From: Lachnospiraceae bacterium
Lineage (GTDB): Bacteria > Bacillota > Clostridia > Lachnospirales > Lachnospiraceae
Reading direction: 5' to 3'
NCBI GenBank assembly: GCA_024684355.1
Contig: JAIKXA010000026.1
Location: forward strand, 1-32,569
DNA: 32,569 nucleotides
Shown here: piece by piece, positions 7,575 through 16,454 of the stretch
Position numbering within the stretch: the first letter of the stretch is position 1
How the letters are laid out: each line of letters opens with the position of its first letter
The notes under the pieces: model-generated
Told to the model about the DNA's origin: nothing
Database searches by the model: none
What the model saw: the letters and a program-made list of their open reading frames with translations, nothing else
Program-made: the position numbers and the translations under genes

Positions 7575-8242
7575 CCAAAGCCGAAGAAAAAGAGCAAAAA
7601 GCACTGGCTAAGCTTGAAAAAGAGCGTGCCCGCATAGAGGGCATGAAGGAATTCGAATATAAATATGCGGAATTTCAATTTATCTGCGGTATAGACGAAG
7701 TCGGACGCGGCCCGTTTGCCGGACCTGTCGTAGCAGGTGCCGTTATATTACCGAAAGATGAAGAAATACTTTATCTGAACGATTCAAAAAAACTGTCCGA
7801 GAAAAAGAGAGAAGAGCTTTACGATATAATAATGGATAAGGCTGTAGCTGTGGGACTCGGTATGGAGACCAATGAAGTCATAGATGAGATCAATATAAAA
7901 AGAGCTACCCACAGTGCCATGAGAAAAGCAATAAGGAATCTCAAAGACCCCAAAACCGGAGAAATGTTTACACCGGATATTCTGCTGGTGGATGCAGAGC
8001 ATATTCCCGATGTTGACATCAGACAGGTTGGCATAATCAAAGGCGATGCAAAGAGTATTTCCATAGCGGCCGCCAGTATAATTGCTAAGGTAACCAGGGA
8101 CAGGATGATGGTGGAGTATGACAAGATATATCCGGGTTATGACTTCGCAGGCAATAAAGGATACGGTACCGCCGCACACATCGCCGCCATAAAAGAGCTT
8201 GGCATGACACCGATCCACAGAAGGACATTTGTGCATCTGTAG
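7571..8242 (+). CDS. rnhB: Ribonuclease HII
   Basis: 223 aa; ICGIDEVGRGPFAGPVVAGAV, DSKKLSEKKRE, SIAAASIIAKVTRD; ATGA overlap with rbgA. Confidence 0.96.
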   Translation: MTKAEEKEQKALAKLEKERARIEGMKEFEYKYAEFQFICGIDEVGRGPFAGPVVAGAVILPKDEEILYLNDSKKLSEKKREELYDIIMDKAVAVGLGMETNEVIDEINIKRATHSAMRKAIRNLKDPKTGEMFTPDILLVDAEHIPDVDIRQVGIIKGDAKSISIAAASIIAKVTRDRMMVEYDKIYPGYDFAGNKGYGTAAHIAAIKELGMTPIHRRTFVHL

Positions 8243-8264
8243 CCGGGCAGAGAGTAAGTTACAT

Positions 8265-8337
8265 TGTCATCCTGAACGGAGTGAAGGATCTTTTAGACAT
8301 AAAGGCTGTAAGATTCTTCGCTGCGCTCAGAATGACA
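8265..8337. repeat. Inverted pair of the TGTCATTCTGAGCGAAG repeat (copies 4 and 5)
   Basis: TGTCATCCTGAACGGAGTGAAGGATCTTTTA (8265-8295) and TAAGATTCTTCGCTGCGCTCAGAATGACA (8309-8337) in opposite orientation. Confidence 0.85.
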
Positions 8338-8395
8338 TAATCTTTAGCAGAGTGGAACTGCCGGTATTATATAGAAAAAAGAAAGGAGGAACATA

Positions 8396-8671
8396 ATGGT
8401 TAAAAAGGTAAAGACAGCCGTGGCACTCGGCTTTGAGCCCGGAGATCAGGCGCCGAAGATCATTGCCACAGGTAAGGGATATCTGGCCGAAAAGATCATA
8501 GAAGAAGCAAAAAAATCAAATGTTCCTCTGCATCATGATTCTAAGCTTGCGGAAACACTGTCCAGGCTTGATTTTGGAGATTACATTCCGCCTGAGCTAT
8601 ACGAGGCTGTAGTTGAAGTGCTTATGTTTGTAGATAAAGTTGATGCTATCAAGCAGAAGATGGATCTTTGA
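8396..8671 (+). CDS. FlhB/EscU cytoplasmic-domain-like protein (YlqH/FhlB-like)
   Basis: 91 aa; AVALGFEPGDQAPKIIATGKGYLAEKIIEEAKKSNVPLHHDSKLAETLSRLDFGDYIPPELYEAVVEVLMFV matches FlhB after the NPTH site; no TM region. Confidence 0.88.
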   Translation: MVKKVKTAVALGFEPGDQAPKIIATGKGYLAEKIIEEAKKSNVPLHHDSKLAETLSRLDFGDYIPPELYEAVVEVLMFVDKVDAIKQKMDL

Positions 8672-8701
8672 TAAGATCAGCAGAAACAAAAGGAGAAGTA
8701 T

Positions 8702-9055
8702 TTGAACAAAAGACAGGTAGGGTTTGATAAGGAAAATACTGCTTCGGCGTATCTGGAGAATTCCGGTTACAGGATAATACAGAAAAACTTTTACTGCAAG
8801 GCCGGAGAGATCGATATAGTTGCAGAGGATGACGGATATCTCTGCTTTGTGGAAGTTAAATACCGGGAAAATGCCGAAAACGGATTTCCGGAAGAGGCGG
8901 TTGATATCAGAAAGGCACGAAAGATAACCAGAAGCGCTATGTTTTATATGACAAGATACGGTATACCAGAGGATTACCCGGTAAGGTTTGATGTGGTATC
9001 GATCTTGGGAAAAGATATAACTGTTATAAAAAATGCATTTGATGCGGTTATGTAG
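8702..9055 (+). CDS. yraN: YraN family (UPF0102) putative endonuclease
   Basis: 117 aa, TTG start; GEIDIVAEDDGYLCFVEVKYR nuclease-like motif. Confidence 0.9.
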   Translation: MNKRQVGFDKENTASAYLENSGYRIIQKNFYCKAGEIDIVAEDDGYLCFVEVKYRENAENGFPEEAVDIRKARKITRSAMFYMTRYGIPEDYPVRFDVVSILGKDITVIKNAFDAVM

Positions 9056-9104
9056 AATACATTGACTTTATGCAGCTTTTGACATCAGTTTCCGCATAAA
9101 AGAG

Positions 9105-9974
9105 GTGAAAGACATAGACAGATTACTTAATGAACATACAATATTAAATAATTCAGATACAGTACCTTATATAACATTTAAAAGCCTTGAAAACATACCC
9201 TGGCTGAAATGCGGTTTTTCCACCAGGCTCGGAGGAGTGAGCAAGGGGATTTTTTCATCCATGAACATGAGCTTTACCAGAGGCGACGTGGAAGCCGATG
9301 TAAGGAAAAATATCGGACTGTTTTCGAAATCAGCCGGATTTAACGGTGAAAATATTGTTATGCCGCACCAGTGCCATACAACAAATGTAAGAATAGTGGG
9401 AAAAGATGACAGGGGATGCGGTGTTACAAAGCCCGGCTGCAAAGATGAGATAGACGGACAGATAACAAAGGATAAAGACACTGTCCTTTACTGCATGGGA
9501 GCTGATTGTGTACCTGTTTTTATAGCTGATATCAAAGAAAAAGTTGTTGCAGCAAGCCATGCGGGATGGAAGGGAACAGTTGAGAATATAGTAAAAGCCA
9601 CAGTAGAAAAGATGGTCTCTGAATTAGGATGCGATCCGAGGAATATGAAGGCTGTTATCGGTCCGAGTATCTGCAAGGACTGCTACGAAGTAAGCAAAGA
9701 TGTGGCGGAACGTTTTATTGAAGTGTATAATACTTCTCTTGATGTTGTAAAACCCGCATCCGGGGACTTTAACAATAATCCTTCCGAAAAATACTTTCTT
9801 AATCTTTGGGAAGCAAACAGGATCAATCTGATGGGTGCCGGACTTTCACCGGAAAGCATTGAAATTAGCGGCTATTGTACAAGGAGTCACCCCGATATGT
9901 TATTTTCGCACAGATTTCACGGAGAAAAACGCGGAGTAAATATCGGATATATATTTATTAAAGAACAGACCTGA
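9105..9974 (+). CDS. pgeF: Polyphenol oxidase/laccase-domain protein (YfiH/PgeF family)
   Basis: 289 aa; HQCHTTNV, GADCVPVF, SHAGWKGT, SGYCTRSHPDMLFSHR. Start codon (GTG 9105) uncertain. Confidence 0.9.
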   Translation: MKDIDRLLNEHTILNNSDTVPYITFKSLENIPWLKCGFSTRLGGVSKGIFSSMNMSFTRGDVEADVRKNIGLFSKSAGFNGENIVMPHQCHTTNVRIVGKDDRGCGVTKPGCKDEIDGQITKDKDTVLYCMGADCVPVFIADIKEKVVAASHAGWKGTVENIVKATVEKMVSELGCDPRNMKAVIGPSICKDCYEVSKDVAERFIEVYNTSLDVVKPASGDFNNNPSEKYFLNLWEANRINLMGAGLSPESIEISGYCTRSHPDMLFSHRFHGEKRGVNIGYIFIKEQT

Positions 9975-10023
9975 CCGGAGTATACTTGCCGGCCGGGTAA
10001 TGAAATAAGGTTATTTACAATTT

Positions 10024-11493
10024 ATGGAACGTGATAAGACTTTTAAGAAAAAGAAGAATAAAGGACATATCATATCGAAAGTAAACCCGGATTCGATAGC
10101 CGAGGAGCTTGAACTTGAGCCGGGAGATACCGTGATCAGCATAAACGGTAAAGAGATCGAGGATATCTTTGATTACAGGTTTATGATGAATGACGAGTAT
10201 ATAGTACTCGGAGTCATAAAAAAAGAAGATGGCGAGTTTTGGGAATATGAGATAGAAAAAGATTATGATGAGGACCTGGGAGTTGATTTTGAATCAGGAA
10301 TGATGGATGATTACAGATCCTGCAGCAATAAGTGTATTTTCTGTTTCATTGACCAGCTTCCGAAAGGCATGAGACCGACGCTGTATTTTAAGGATGATGA
10401 TGCCAGGCTTTCATTCCTTCAGGGGAATTATGTGACGTTGACCAATATGAGCCAGAAGGATGTGGACAGGATATGTTATTATAAGCTGTCGCCGATAAAT
10501 GTTTCTATCCATACAACAAATCCCGAGCTCAGATGTAAAATGCTGCATAACCGGTTTGCGGGTGAAGCTTTAAAGAAGATTAAGATATTCTGTGATGCGG
10601 GACTGGAGATAAACGGTCAGGTGGTTCTGTGCAAAGGCTTTAATGACGGAGCGGAACTTGACAGAACTATGAGCGACATTGAAGAGTATCTGCCGAACTT
10701 TAAAAGCATGTCGATCGTACCGGTAGGTCTCACTAAATACCGCGAGGGATTACAGCATCTTGATCCGTTTACAAAAGAGGATGCGGAAAACGTATTGCGG
10801 CAGATAGAAGCCAAACAGAAATATTATCTTGAAAAGTACGGTTCAAGGATCATATATGCTTCCGACGAATGGTATCTTCGTGCAGAGCGTGATATCCCGT
10901 CCATAGAGGAATATGAAGGTTTTCCGCAGATTGAAAACGGAGTGGGAATGCTCAGAAATATGATAGATGAGGTCGAAGCTGAGATATCATACCTTAAGGA
11001 AGAACTATCTTCGGATGTTACGGAAGAAGAACGCAGCGATGATGTTGGAGAGTTCATGGTTGATACGGTTTTCCATGTGGTGACCGGATATGCAGCATAC
11101 CGTACCATAAAAATGCTTGCGGACAGATTAGCGGAAGAATTCGGACTTAAGCACATAAAGGTGCATCCTATTATCAATGACTTTTTCGGACATGATATTG
11201 ATGTTACCGGACTTCTTACGGGACAGGATATTTTAAAGCAGCTGCAGGAGATATTCTCAAAAGAGAACGACGAAGATAAAAAGCTTGATTCATACATATT
11301 ATTACCCTGCAGTACACTGAAGAGCGGTGAAGATATCTTTCTCGATGATATGACTTTGGAATTTTTAGAAAATGCTTTACAAAAGAAGGTACGTATAGTA
11401 AAATCGAGTGGGTCTGCGTTTGTGGGTTCTTTTATGAAGGACTACGAACGGGATTATTATTCCAACGAATTAAACAAATACGAGATAGACTGA
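10024..11493 (+). CDS. DUF512 family protein (PDZ-like N-terminus, radical-SAM-like Cys motif)
   Basis: 489 aa; PDZ-like ISKVNPDSIAEELELEPGDTVISINGKEI, CSNKCIFCFIDQLPKGMRPTLYFKDDDARLSFLQGNYVTLTN. Confidence 0.92.
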   Translation: MERDKTFKKKKNKGHIISKVNPDSIAEELELEPGDTVISINGKEIEDIFDYRFMMNDEYIVLGVIKKEDGEFWEYEIEKDYDEDLGVDFESGMMDDYRSCSNKCIFCFIDQLPKGMRPTLYFKDDDARLSFLQGNYVTLTNMSQKDVDRICYYKLSPINVSIHTTNPELRCKMLHNRFAGEALKKIKIFCDAGLEINGQVVLCKGFNDGAELDRTMSDIEEYLPNFKSMSIVPVGLTKYREGLQHLDPFTKEDAENVLRQIEAKQKYYLEKYGSRIIYASDEWYLRAERDIPSIEEYEGFPQIENGVGMLRNMIDEVEAEISYLKEELSSDVTEEERSDDVGEFMVDTVFHVVTGYAAYRTIKMLADRLAEEFGLKHIKVHPIINDFFGHDIDVTGLLTGQDILKQLQEIFSKENDEDKKLDSYILLPCSTLKSGEDIFLDDMTLEFLENALQKKVRIVKSSGSAFVGSFMKDYERDYYSNELNKYEID

Positions 11494-11494
11494 T

Positions 11495-11560
11495 AAAAAG
11501 GCTTCCACCTGAAGACAAGCTGTCAGCAAAGCTGACTGATGAGGTGGAACAAAAAAGGCT
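11495..11560. repeat. Short inverted-repeat-bounded element related to the minC-minD element
   Basis: TTCCACCT...AGGTGGAA ends, internal GTCAGCAAAGCTGAC; shares AGCTGTCAGC(G/A)AAGCTGACTGATGAGGTG with 32237-32264; flanked by AAAAAGGCT direct repeats (11495-11503, 11552-11560). Confidence 0.75.
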
Positions 11561-11580
11561 GTAGCAGGAAGGAAAGAGTA

Positions 11581-12909
11581 ATGAGTAAACCTATAGTTGC
11601 TATAGTGGGAAGGCCCAATGTCGGAAAGTCAACATTATTCAATGCCCTGGCCGGTGAACAGATAGCCATTGTAAAAGACTATCCGGGCGTTACCAGGGAC
11701 AGGATATATGCTGATTCTTCCTGGCTGAACCATAATTTTACTTTGATAGATACGGGCGGTATAGAGCCCAAAACAGATGATATAATATTAAAGTCCATGA
11801 GGGAACAGGCGGAGATAGCTATAGAGACCGCCGATGTTATCATATTCCTTGTGGATGTAAGGCAGGGTCTTGTGGATTCGGATTTCGGTGTGGCTGACAT
11901 GCTGAGACGCTCCAAGAAACCGGTAGTCCTTGCCGTTAATAAAGTGGATGATTACAAGTCCCAGCAGGCGGATGTATATGAGTTTTATAATCTGGGTATC
12001 GGAGAGCCTTTCCCGATATCTTCATCCGGCAAAATGGGATTTGGCGAGCTGCTTGACGAAGTAGTTAAGTATTTCCCTGAAGATGCGAGCGAGGAGGAAG
12101 AAGATGACCGTCCGAGAATTGCCGTTATCGGTCGTCCGAATTCCGGAAAATCATCACTTATAAACAGGCTGGCCGGAGAAGAAAGATGTATTGTTTCGGA
12201 TATAGCAGGTACCACAAGGGATGCAATAGACACTTTGATAAAATATGAAGATAAGGAATATATCTTTGTTGATACCGCCGGGTTAAGACGTAAGAGCAAG
12301 ATAAAAGAGGATCTGGAAAGATATTCCATTATCAGAACGGTAGCCGCAGTTGAAAAATGTGATGTTGCGGTACTTATGATCGATGCAGTTGAGGGTGTTA
12401 CCGAACAGGATGCAAAGATAATCGGTATTGCTCACGAGAGAGGCAGAGGTATCATAATCTGTGTCAACAAATGGGATGCGATAGAAAAAGACGATAAGAC
12501 AATGTACCGATATCGCGATAAGATCGTTCAGATACTTTCCTTTATCCCTTATGCGGAGATATTGTTTATATCTGCACTTACAGGACAGCGCGTTACAAAG
12601 CTTTTTGAGTCAATAGATGTGGTACTTGAGAATCAGAGTCTTAGGATCAAGACCGGTGTACTTAACGAGATCATGTCTGAGGCAGTGGCACTCCAGCAGC
12701 CGCCCACAGACAAAGGCAAGAGACTTAAACTGTTTTATATCACACAGACAGGCATCAAGCCTCCCACATTTGTTATATTCTGTAACGATAAGGAACTGTT
12801 CCATTTTTCGTACCAGAGATATATAGAGAACAAGATCAGGGAAGCATTTGGTTTTTCGGGTACTTCGCTGAAGATCATAATCAGAGAGCGTAATGAAAAT
12901 TCAAAATAA
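11581..12909 (+). CDS. der: Ribosome biogenesis GTPase Der (EngA)
   Basis: Two G domains [12 protein letters not shown] and [27 protein letters not shown] before ATG 11581. The ORF-track start at 11539 lies in the repeat and is probably not used. Confidence 0.96.
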   Translation: MSKPIVAIVGRPNVGKSTLFNALAGEQIAIVKDYPGVTRDRIYADSSWLNHNFTLIDTGGIEPKTDDIILKSMREQAEIAIETADVIIFLVDVRQGLVDSDFGVADMLRRSKKPVVLAVNKVDDYKSQQADVYEFYNLGIGEPFPISSSGKMGFGELLDEVVKYFPEDASEEEEDDRPRIAVIGRPNSGKSSLINRLAGEERCIVSDIAGTTRDAIDTLIKYEDKEYIFVDTAGLRRKSKIKEDLERYSIIRTVAAVEKCDVAVLMIDAVEGVTEQDAKIIGIAHERGRGIIICVNKWDAIEKDDKTMYRYRDKIVQILSFIPYAEILFISALTGQRVTKLFESIDVVLENQSLRIKTGVLNEIMSEAVALQQPPTDKGKRLKLFYITQTGIKPPTFVIFCNDKELFHFSYQRYIENKIREAFGFSGTSLKIIIRERNENSK

Positions 12910-12936
12910 CACAGTAAACGTGATAAGGAGAATAAA

Positions 12937-13584
12937 ATGGCTCTGCAGATAATAATATGTTTAGTGCTCGGTTATGCGGTCGGGAGTTTTTCGACCGGTT
13001 ATATCATCGGGCATATGAATAATGTCGATATACGTGAGATGGGCAGTGGAAATGCAGGTACGACCAATGCATTTCGTACTCTTGGCAAAAAGGCCGGCAT
13101 TATCACTCTTGTCGGGGATATGTTAAAAGCCATCCTCGTAGTTTTACTGGTAAGATTTGTGATCTATAAGGATGTTGACTATGTTAAGCTGCTGGAACTG
13201 ATATGCGGTTTCGGCTGTGTACTCGGACATAATTTCCCCGTTTGGCTTAAATTCCACGGCGGAAAGGGTATAGCGGTTACAGCAGGAGTATTTATAGCTA
13301 TCGATCCCTGGATACTTCCTGTAGGTCTTCCTCTTTTTGCAATACTGGTGCTTACAACAAAATATGTATCGGTAGGATCACTTGCAGTACTTACTCTTTT
13401 TCCTATATGGAATGCCATAAGATTTACGGCTGAGCCTTACTACTGGGCGATCGTAGCTGTATCCTGCTTATACACCGCAATGGCGTTCTTCCAGCATAGA
13501 CAGAATATTGTCAGACTTATGAACGGTACCGAAAATAAGATCGGTCATAAGAAACATGAAGAAAATGAAAGCGTTGTGCAGTAA
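12937..13584 (+). CDS. plsY: Glycerol-3-phosphate acyltransferase PlsY
   Basis: 215 aa membrane protein; GSGNAGTTNAFRTLGKKAG, GHNFPVWLKFHGGKGIAVTAGV. Confidence 0.95.
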   Translation: MALQIIICLVLGYAVGSFSTGYIIGHMNNVDIREMGSGNAGTTNAFRTLGKKAGIITLVGDMLKAILVVLLVRFVIYKDVDYVKLLELICGFGCVLGHNFPVWLKFHGGKGIAVTAGVFIAIDPWILPVGLPLFAILVLTTKYVSVGSLAVLTLFPIWNAIRFTAEPYYWAIVAVSCLYTAMAFFQHRQNIVRLMNGTENKIGHKKHEENESVVQ

Positions 13585-13647
13585 GCAAAAAGCACGTTAT
13601 ACGTTGATAAAAATGAAAGGAAAGCCCGTTTCCGGGCGGTATATATC

Positions 13648-14670
13648 ATGTCAGTATCAGTTATGGGAAGCGGTACTTGGGGTACTGCACTAGCAATCTT
13701 GCTTGCAAACAAAGGAATCAAGGTTATTCTCTGGTCAAAGATAGAAGCTGAGATCAAGGCTCTCGGAGAAAACAGAAAAGATATCAAGAATCTTCCCGGA
13801 GCAGAATTGCCTGAGTCGGTTGAGCTTACACTTGATGAAAAATATGCTGTATCAGACAGCAATCCCGAGATAATCGTATTTGCAGTTGCGTCTCCTTATG
13901 TCAGAGATACCGCTAAACTTGTGGCTCCGTATATTAAAAAAGGCCAGATCATTGTTAATGTTGCAAAGGGTATTGAAGAAAAGACATTAAGCACATTAAC
14001 GGATATACTTCATCAGGAGATACCTGATGCTACTGTAGCCGTACTTTCCGGACCTTCACATGCTGAAGAGGTAAGCCGTCTTATACCTACGACTGTTGTA
14101 GTTGCTTCAACATCCGAAGAGGCAGCTAAAAAAATACAGGATATTTTTATGACGAAGACCTTCCGTGTATATACCAGTGATGATGTTATCGGCGTAGAGC
14201 TCGGAGGTTCGCTTAAGAACGTTATAGCACTTGCGGCCGGTATGTCGGACGGTTTGGGATACGGCGATAACACTAAGGCAGCACTTATGACCAGAGGTAT
14301 AGCCGAGATAAGCAGACTCGGAAAGAAAATGGGTGCTAATATTGAGACTCTCTGCGGTCTTTCGGGAGTAGGCGATCTTTTTGTTACAGCCACCAGTCAT
14401 CATTCGAGAAACTGGAATGCGGGCTATCTGATCGGACAGGGCATGAGTACCGAAGCAGCCATGGAAAAGGTACAGCAGGTAGTAGAAGGTGTTCATTGTG
14501 CCAAGGCAGCCAAAGCACTTGCTGATAAATATGAAGTGGAAATGCCTATAGTACAGGAAGTATATGATATACTGTTTAACGGACAGGACGTACATAAGGC
14601 TGTAGGAGAACTCTTTACCAGGGATAAGACAAATGAGCATTCCGCTGTTGACTGGGACTACACAAACTGA
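13648..14670 (+). CDS. gpsA: NAD(P)H-dependent glycerol-3-phosphate dehydrogenase
   Basis: 340 aa; GSGTWGTALAILLANKG, LSGPSHAEEV, GGSLKNVIALAAGMSDGLGYGDNTKAALMTRG. Confidence 0.96.
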   Translation: MSVSVMGSGTWGTALAILLANKGIKVILWSKIEAEIKALGENRKDIKNLPGAELPESVELTLDEKYAVSDSNPEIIVFAVASPYVRDTAKLVAPYIKKGQIIVNVAKGIEEKTLSTLTDILHQEIPDATVAVLSGPSHAEEVSRLIPTTVVVASTSEEAAKKIQDIFMTKTFRVYTSDDVIGVELGGSLKNVIALAAGMSDGLGYGDNTKAALMTRGIAEISRLGKKMGANIETLCGLSGVGDLFVTATSHHSRNWNAGYLIGQGMSTEAAMEKVQQVVEGVHCAKAAKALADKYEVEMPIVQEVYDILFNGQDVHKAVGELFTRDKTNEHSAVDWDYTN

Positions 14671-14720
14671 TATATTTAAGCCTTGCTTTTATCAACAATG
14701 TTATAAAAACGATATATAGA

Positions 14721-14745
14721 AAACCACCTTTTTGGTGGTTTTTTT
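14721..14745 (+). terminator. Rho-independent terminator after gpsA
   Basis: AAACCACC-TTTTT-GGTGGTTT plus T-run. Confidence 0.88.
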
Positions 14746-14796
14746 ATATTGTTACGAGTTTATAAGTCTTTAATGTAATTTTTACGTAACAATTTA

Positions 14797-14825
14797 TTGA
14801 CAAATTTGTAATTCAGTAGTATAAT
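14797..14825 (+). promoter_or_regulatory. Consensus SigA-type promoter
   Basis: TTGACA - 17 nt - TATAAT, exact consensus. Confidence 0.9.
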
Positions 14826-14896
14826 ACATGCTAACCTGACTAAAACTGTATCCATATGTAAAGTATATGGAAATCAATTAAGAAAAGGATGTATAT

Positions 14897-15979
14897 ATGA
14901 AGTCATATATTAAGGTCATTGCAGCAGTGCTGTTTTTGGGGCTGGCTGTAATGGCAAACACGGACACCAAGGTTAATGCGGCCGGTGTTATTACCGGTGA
15001 GAGACCTATCGAAGGACTTTCGTATTATCTTGAAAAATGTTATGAGGAAAACACTGATTTCAGTATCGCAGAACTTTTTACCGATGCGGCTGTGATTCCT
15101 GAGAATGTTGCTTTTGCAAATGTTAATGATTATCTGAACATAAGAAAGGCCGGCAATACTTCGGCCGCTATAGTTGGTTACCTTCCTAAAGACGGTATGT
15201 GCGAGGTTCTCGATACCAAAGACGGTTGGGCACATATTAAGTCCGGCAAGATCGAAGGTTATGTTTCTGAGGATTACCTCATTACCGGTGAAAAGGGTAT
15301 TGAAAGAGCTATGTGTCTTTCAACACTGATGGCTACAGTAAATGCCGGTACCGTTAATTTCAGGTCTGAACCTGATTCTTCATCCGATGATAACATCATT
15401 GCTACCGTAAAGTGCGGTATACAGCTTCCTGTTATCGAGGAATGCGTTATTTCCAAGGAAGATGATACTATCTGGGTAAAAGCTTATTGTGATGACCTTG
15501 AAGGTTATATAGCAAAAGAGTTTGTAGATGTTGCATATGATTGGGACAAGGCAGTATCACTTGCGGCAGTACTTAACGGAGAGACTACGGTCGGAGCAAA
15601 TTCATTAAGAAACCAGATCATAATCGAGGCTAAGAAGCATATCGGACTCAAGTATGTCTGGGGCGGAAACAGTCTCGTTACCGGATGTGACTGTTCAGGT
15701 TTCTGTCTGGCAGTATACAGAGCATGCGGTTATGATACCTCACAGCTTCCCAGAGCATCATACGATATAGCTGCTTCATCAAAGGGAAGAACAGTATCGC
15801 TTGCAGAAGCTAAACCCGGTGATATGGTATTCTACGGTTCATCGTCAGGTAAGATCAATCATGTTGCATTGTACATGGGTAACGGCATGATCATACACGA
15901 AAGCGGACGTAAATACGGCTGTATGGTTTCACAGGTTGATTACAGACACATTGTTAAGATTAAGAGTTTCCTTGATTAA
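14897..15979 (+). CDS. Secreted SH3-domain NlpC/P60 peptidoglycan hydrolase
   Basis: 360 aa; signal peptide, two SH3b-like segments (LNIRKAGNTSAAIVGYLPKDG, VNFRSEPDSSSDDNIIATVKCG), catalytic DCSGF...NHVALYMG...H. Confidence 0.93.
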   Translation: MKSYIKVIAAVLFLGLAVMANTDTKVNAAGVITGERPIEGLSYYLEKCYEENTDFSIAELFTDAAVIPENVAFANVNDYLNIRKAGNTSAAIVGYLPKDGMCEVLDTKDGWAHIKSGKIEGYVSEDYLITGEKGIERAMCLSTLMATVNAGTVNFRSEPDSSSDDNIIATVKCGIQLPVIEECVISKEDDTIWVKAYCDDLEGYIAKEFVDVAYDWDKAVSLAAVLNGETTVGANSLRNQIIIEAKKHIGLKYVWGGNSLVTGCDCSGFCLAVYRACGYDTSQLPRASYDIAASSKGRTVSLAEAKPGDMVFYGSSSGKINHVALYMGNGMIIHESGRKYGCMVSQVDYRHIVKIKSFLD

Positions 15980-15987
15980 TAGTTTGG

Positions 15988-16022
15988 GAAGGCCTGCCTT
16001 TAACGGCGGGTCTTCTTTTTTT
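15988..16022 (+). terminator. Rho-independent terminator after the NlpC/P60 gene
   Basis: GAAGGCCTGCC / GGCGGGTCTTC 11-bp stem (two G-U) plus T-run. Confidence 0.88.
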
Positions 16023-16171
16023 GCAAAAATTTATTAATGTTAATAGTTTTTTAAAGTTGACATCAATTTTGTTTTACTTGGACACATCACTGAGGTATAC
16101 TTTATGTGAACAGTTATATGTAAGATATGATATCATTTTTTAAAACATTAGATTAAGAAAGGGGGAACGTT

Positions 16172-16264
16172 ATGCCGTATGCAAGGAAAGCCGGTGCTGA
16201 TTCGATATGGCAGGAGGATATATCGGAGAGCTCTTTTTTAAGAGCGGTTGAAAGGTTTTTATGA
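16172..16264 (+). CDS. Candidate 30-aa small protein MPYARKAGADSIWQEDISESSFLRAVERFL
   Basis: ATG six nt after strong SD AAAGGGGGAA; stop immediately followed by a terminator; stand-alone unit. Confidence 0.5.
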   Translation: MPYARKAGADSIWQEDISESSFLRAVERFL

Positions 16265-16320
16265 TCCGTCGTACGTGCAGATCAAGGTTGATCCTTGATG
16301 ATGCGGACGACGGATTTTTT
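16264..16320 (+). terminator. Long terminator with nested stem
   Basis: ATCCGTCGT...ACGACGGAT outer stem (16264-16272/16307-16315), inner ATCAAGG...CCTTGAT, then TTTTTT. Confidence 0.82.
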
Positions 16321-16343
16321 ATGGATTTTTAATAGAAAAAATT

Positions 16344-16372
16344 TTGACTTATTTCTTGAAATAAGGTAAAAT
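16344..16372 (+). promoter_or_regulatory. SigA-type promoter for the MutS-like gene
   Basis: TTGACT - 17 nt - TAAAAT. Confidence 0.75.
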
Positions 16373-16454
16373 AATATTCTTAAGGGTCTGAAAATCGGGA
16401 CATTATCGAGACATAAGAAAAACAAAGCGAAAAGTTTGAAAAGGACTATCGGAT

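Noticed and set aside
10824-11297. 157-aa minus-strand ORF
   Set aside because: Antisense of the DUF512 CDS; Ser-rich artefact.
14852-14870. CCATAT-GTAAAGT-ATATGG hairpin in the NlpC/P60 5' UTR as a riboswitch
   Set aside because: Only 6 bp, AT-rich, no recognisable aptamer or expression platform.
16057-16101. Canonical promoter TTGACA...TATACT for the small ORF
   Set aside because: Spacing is 33 nt, too long; listed only as uncertain in the small-ORF finding.
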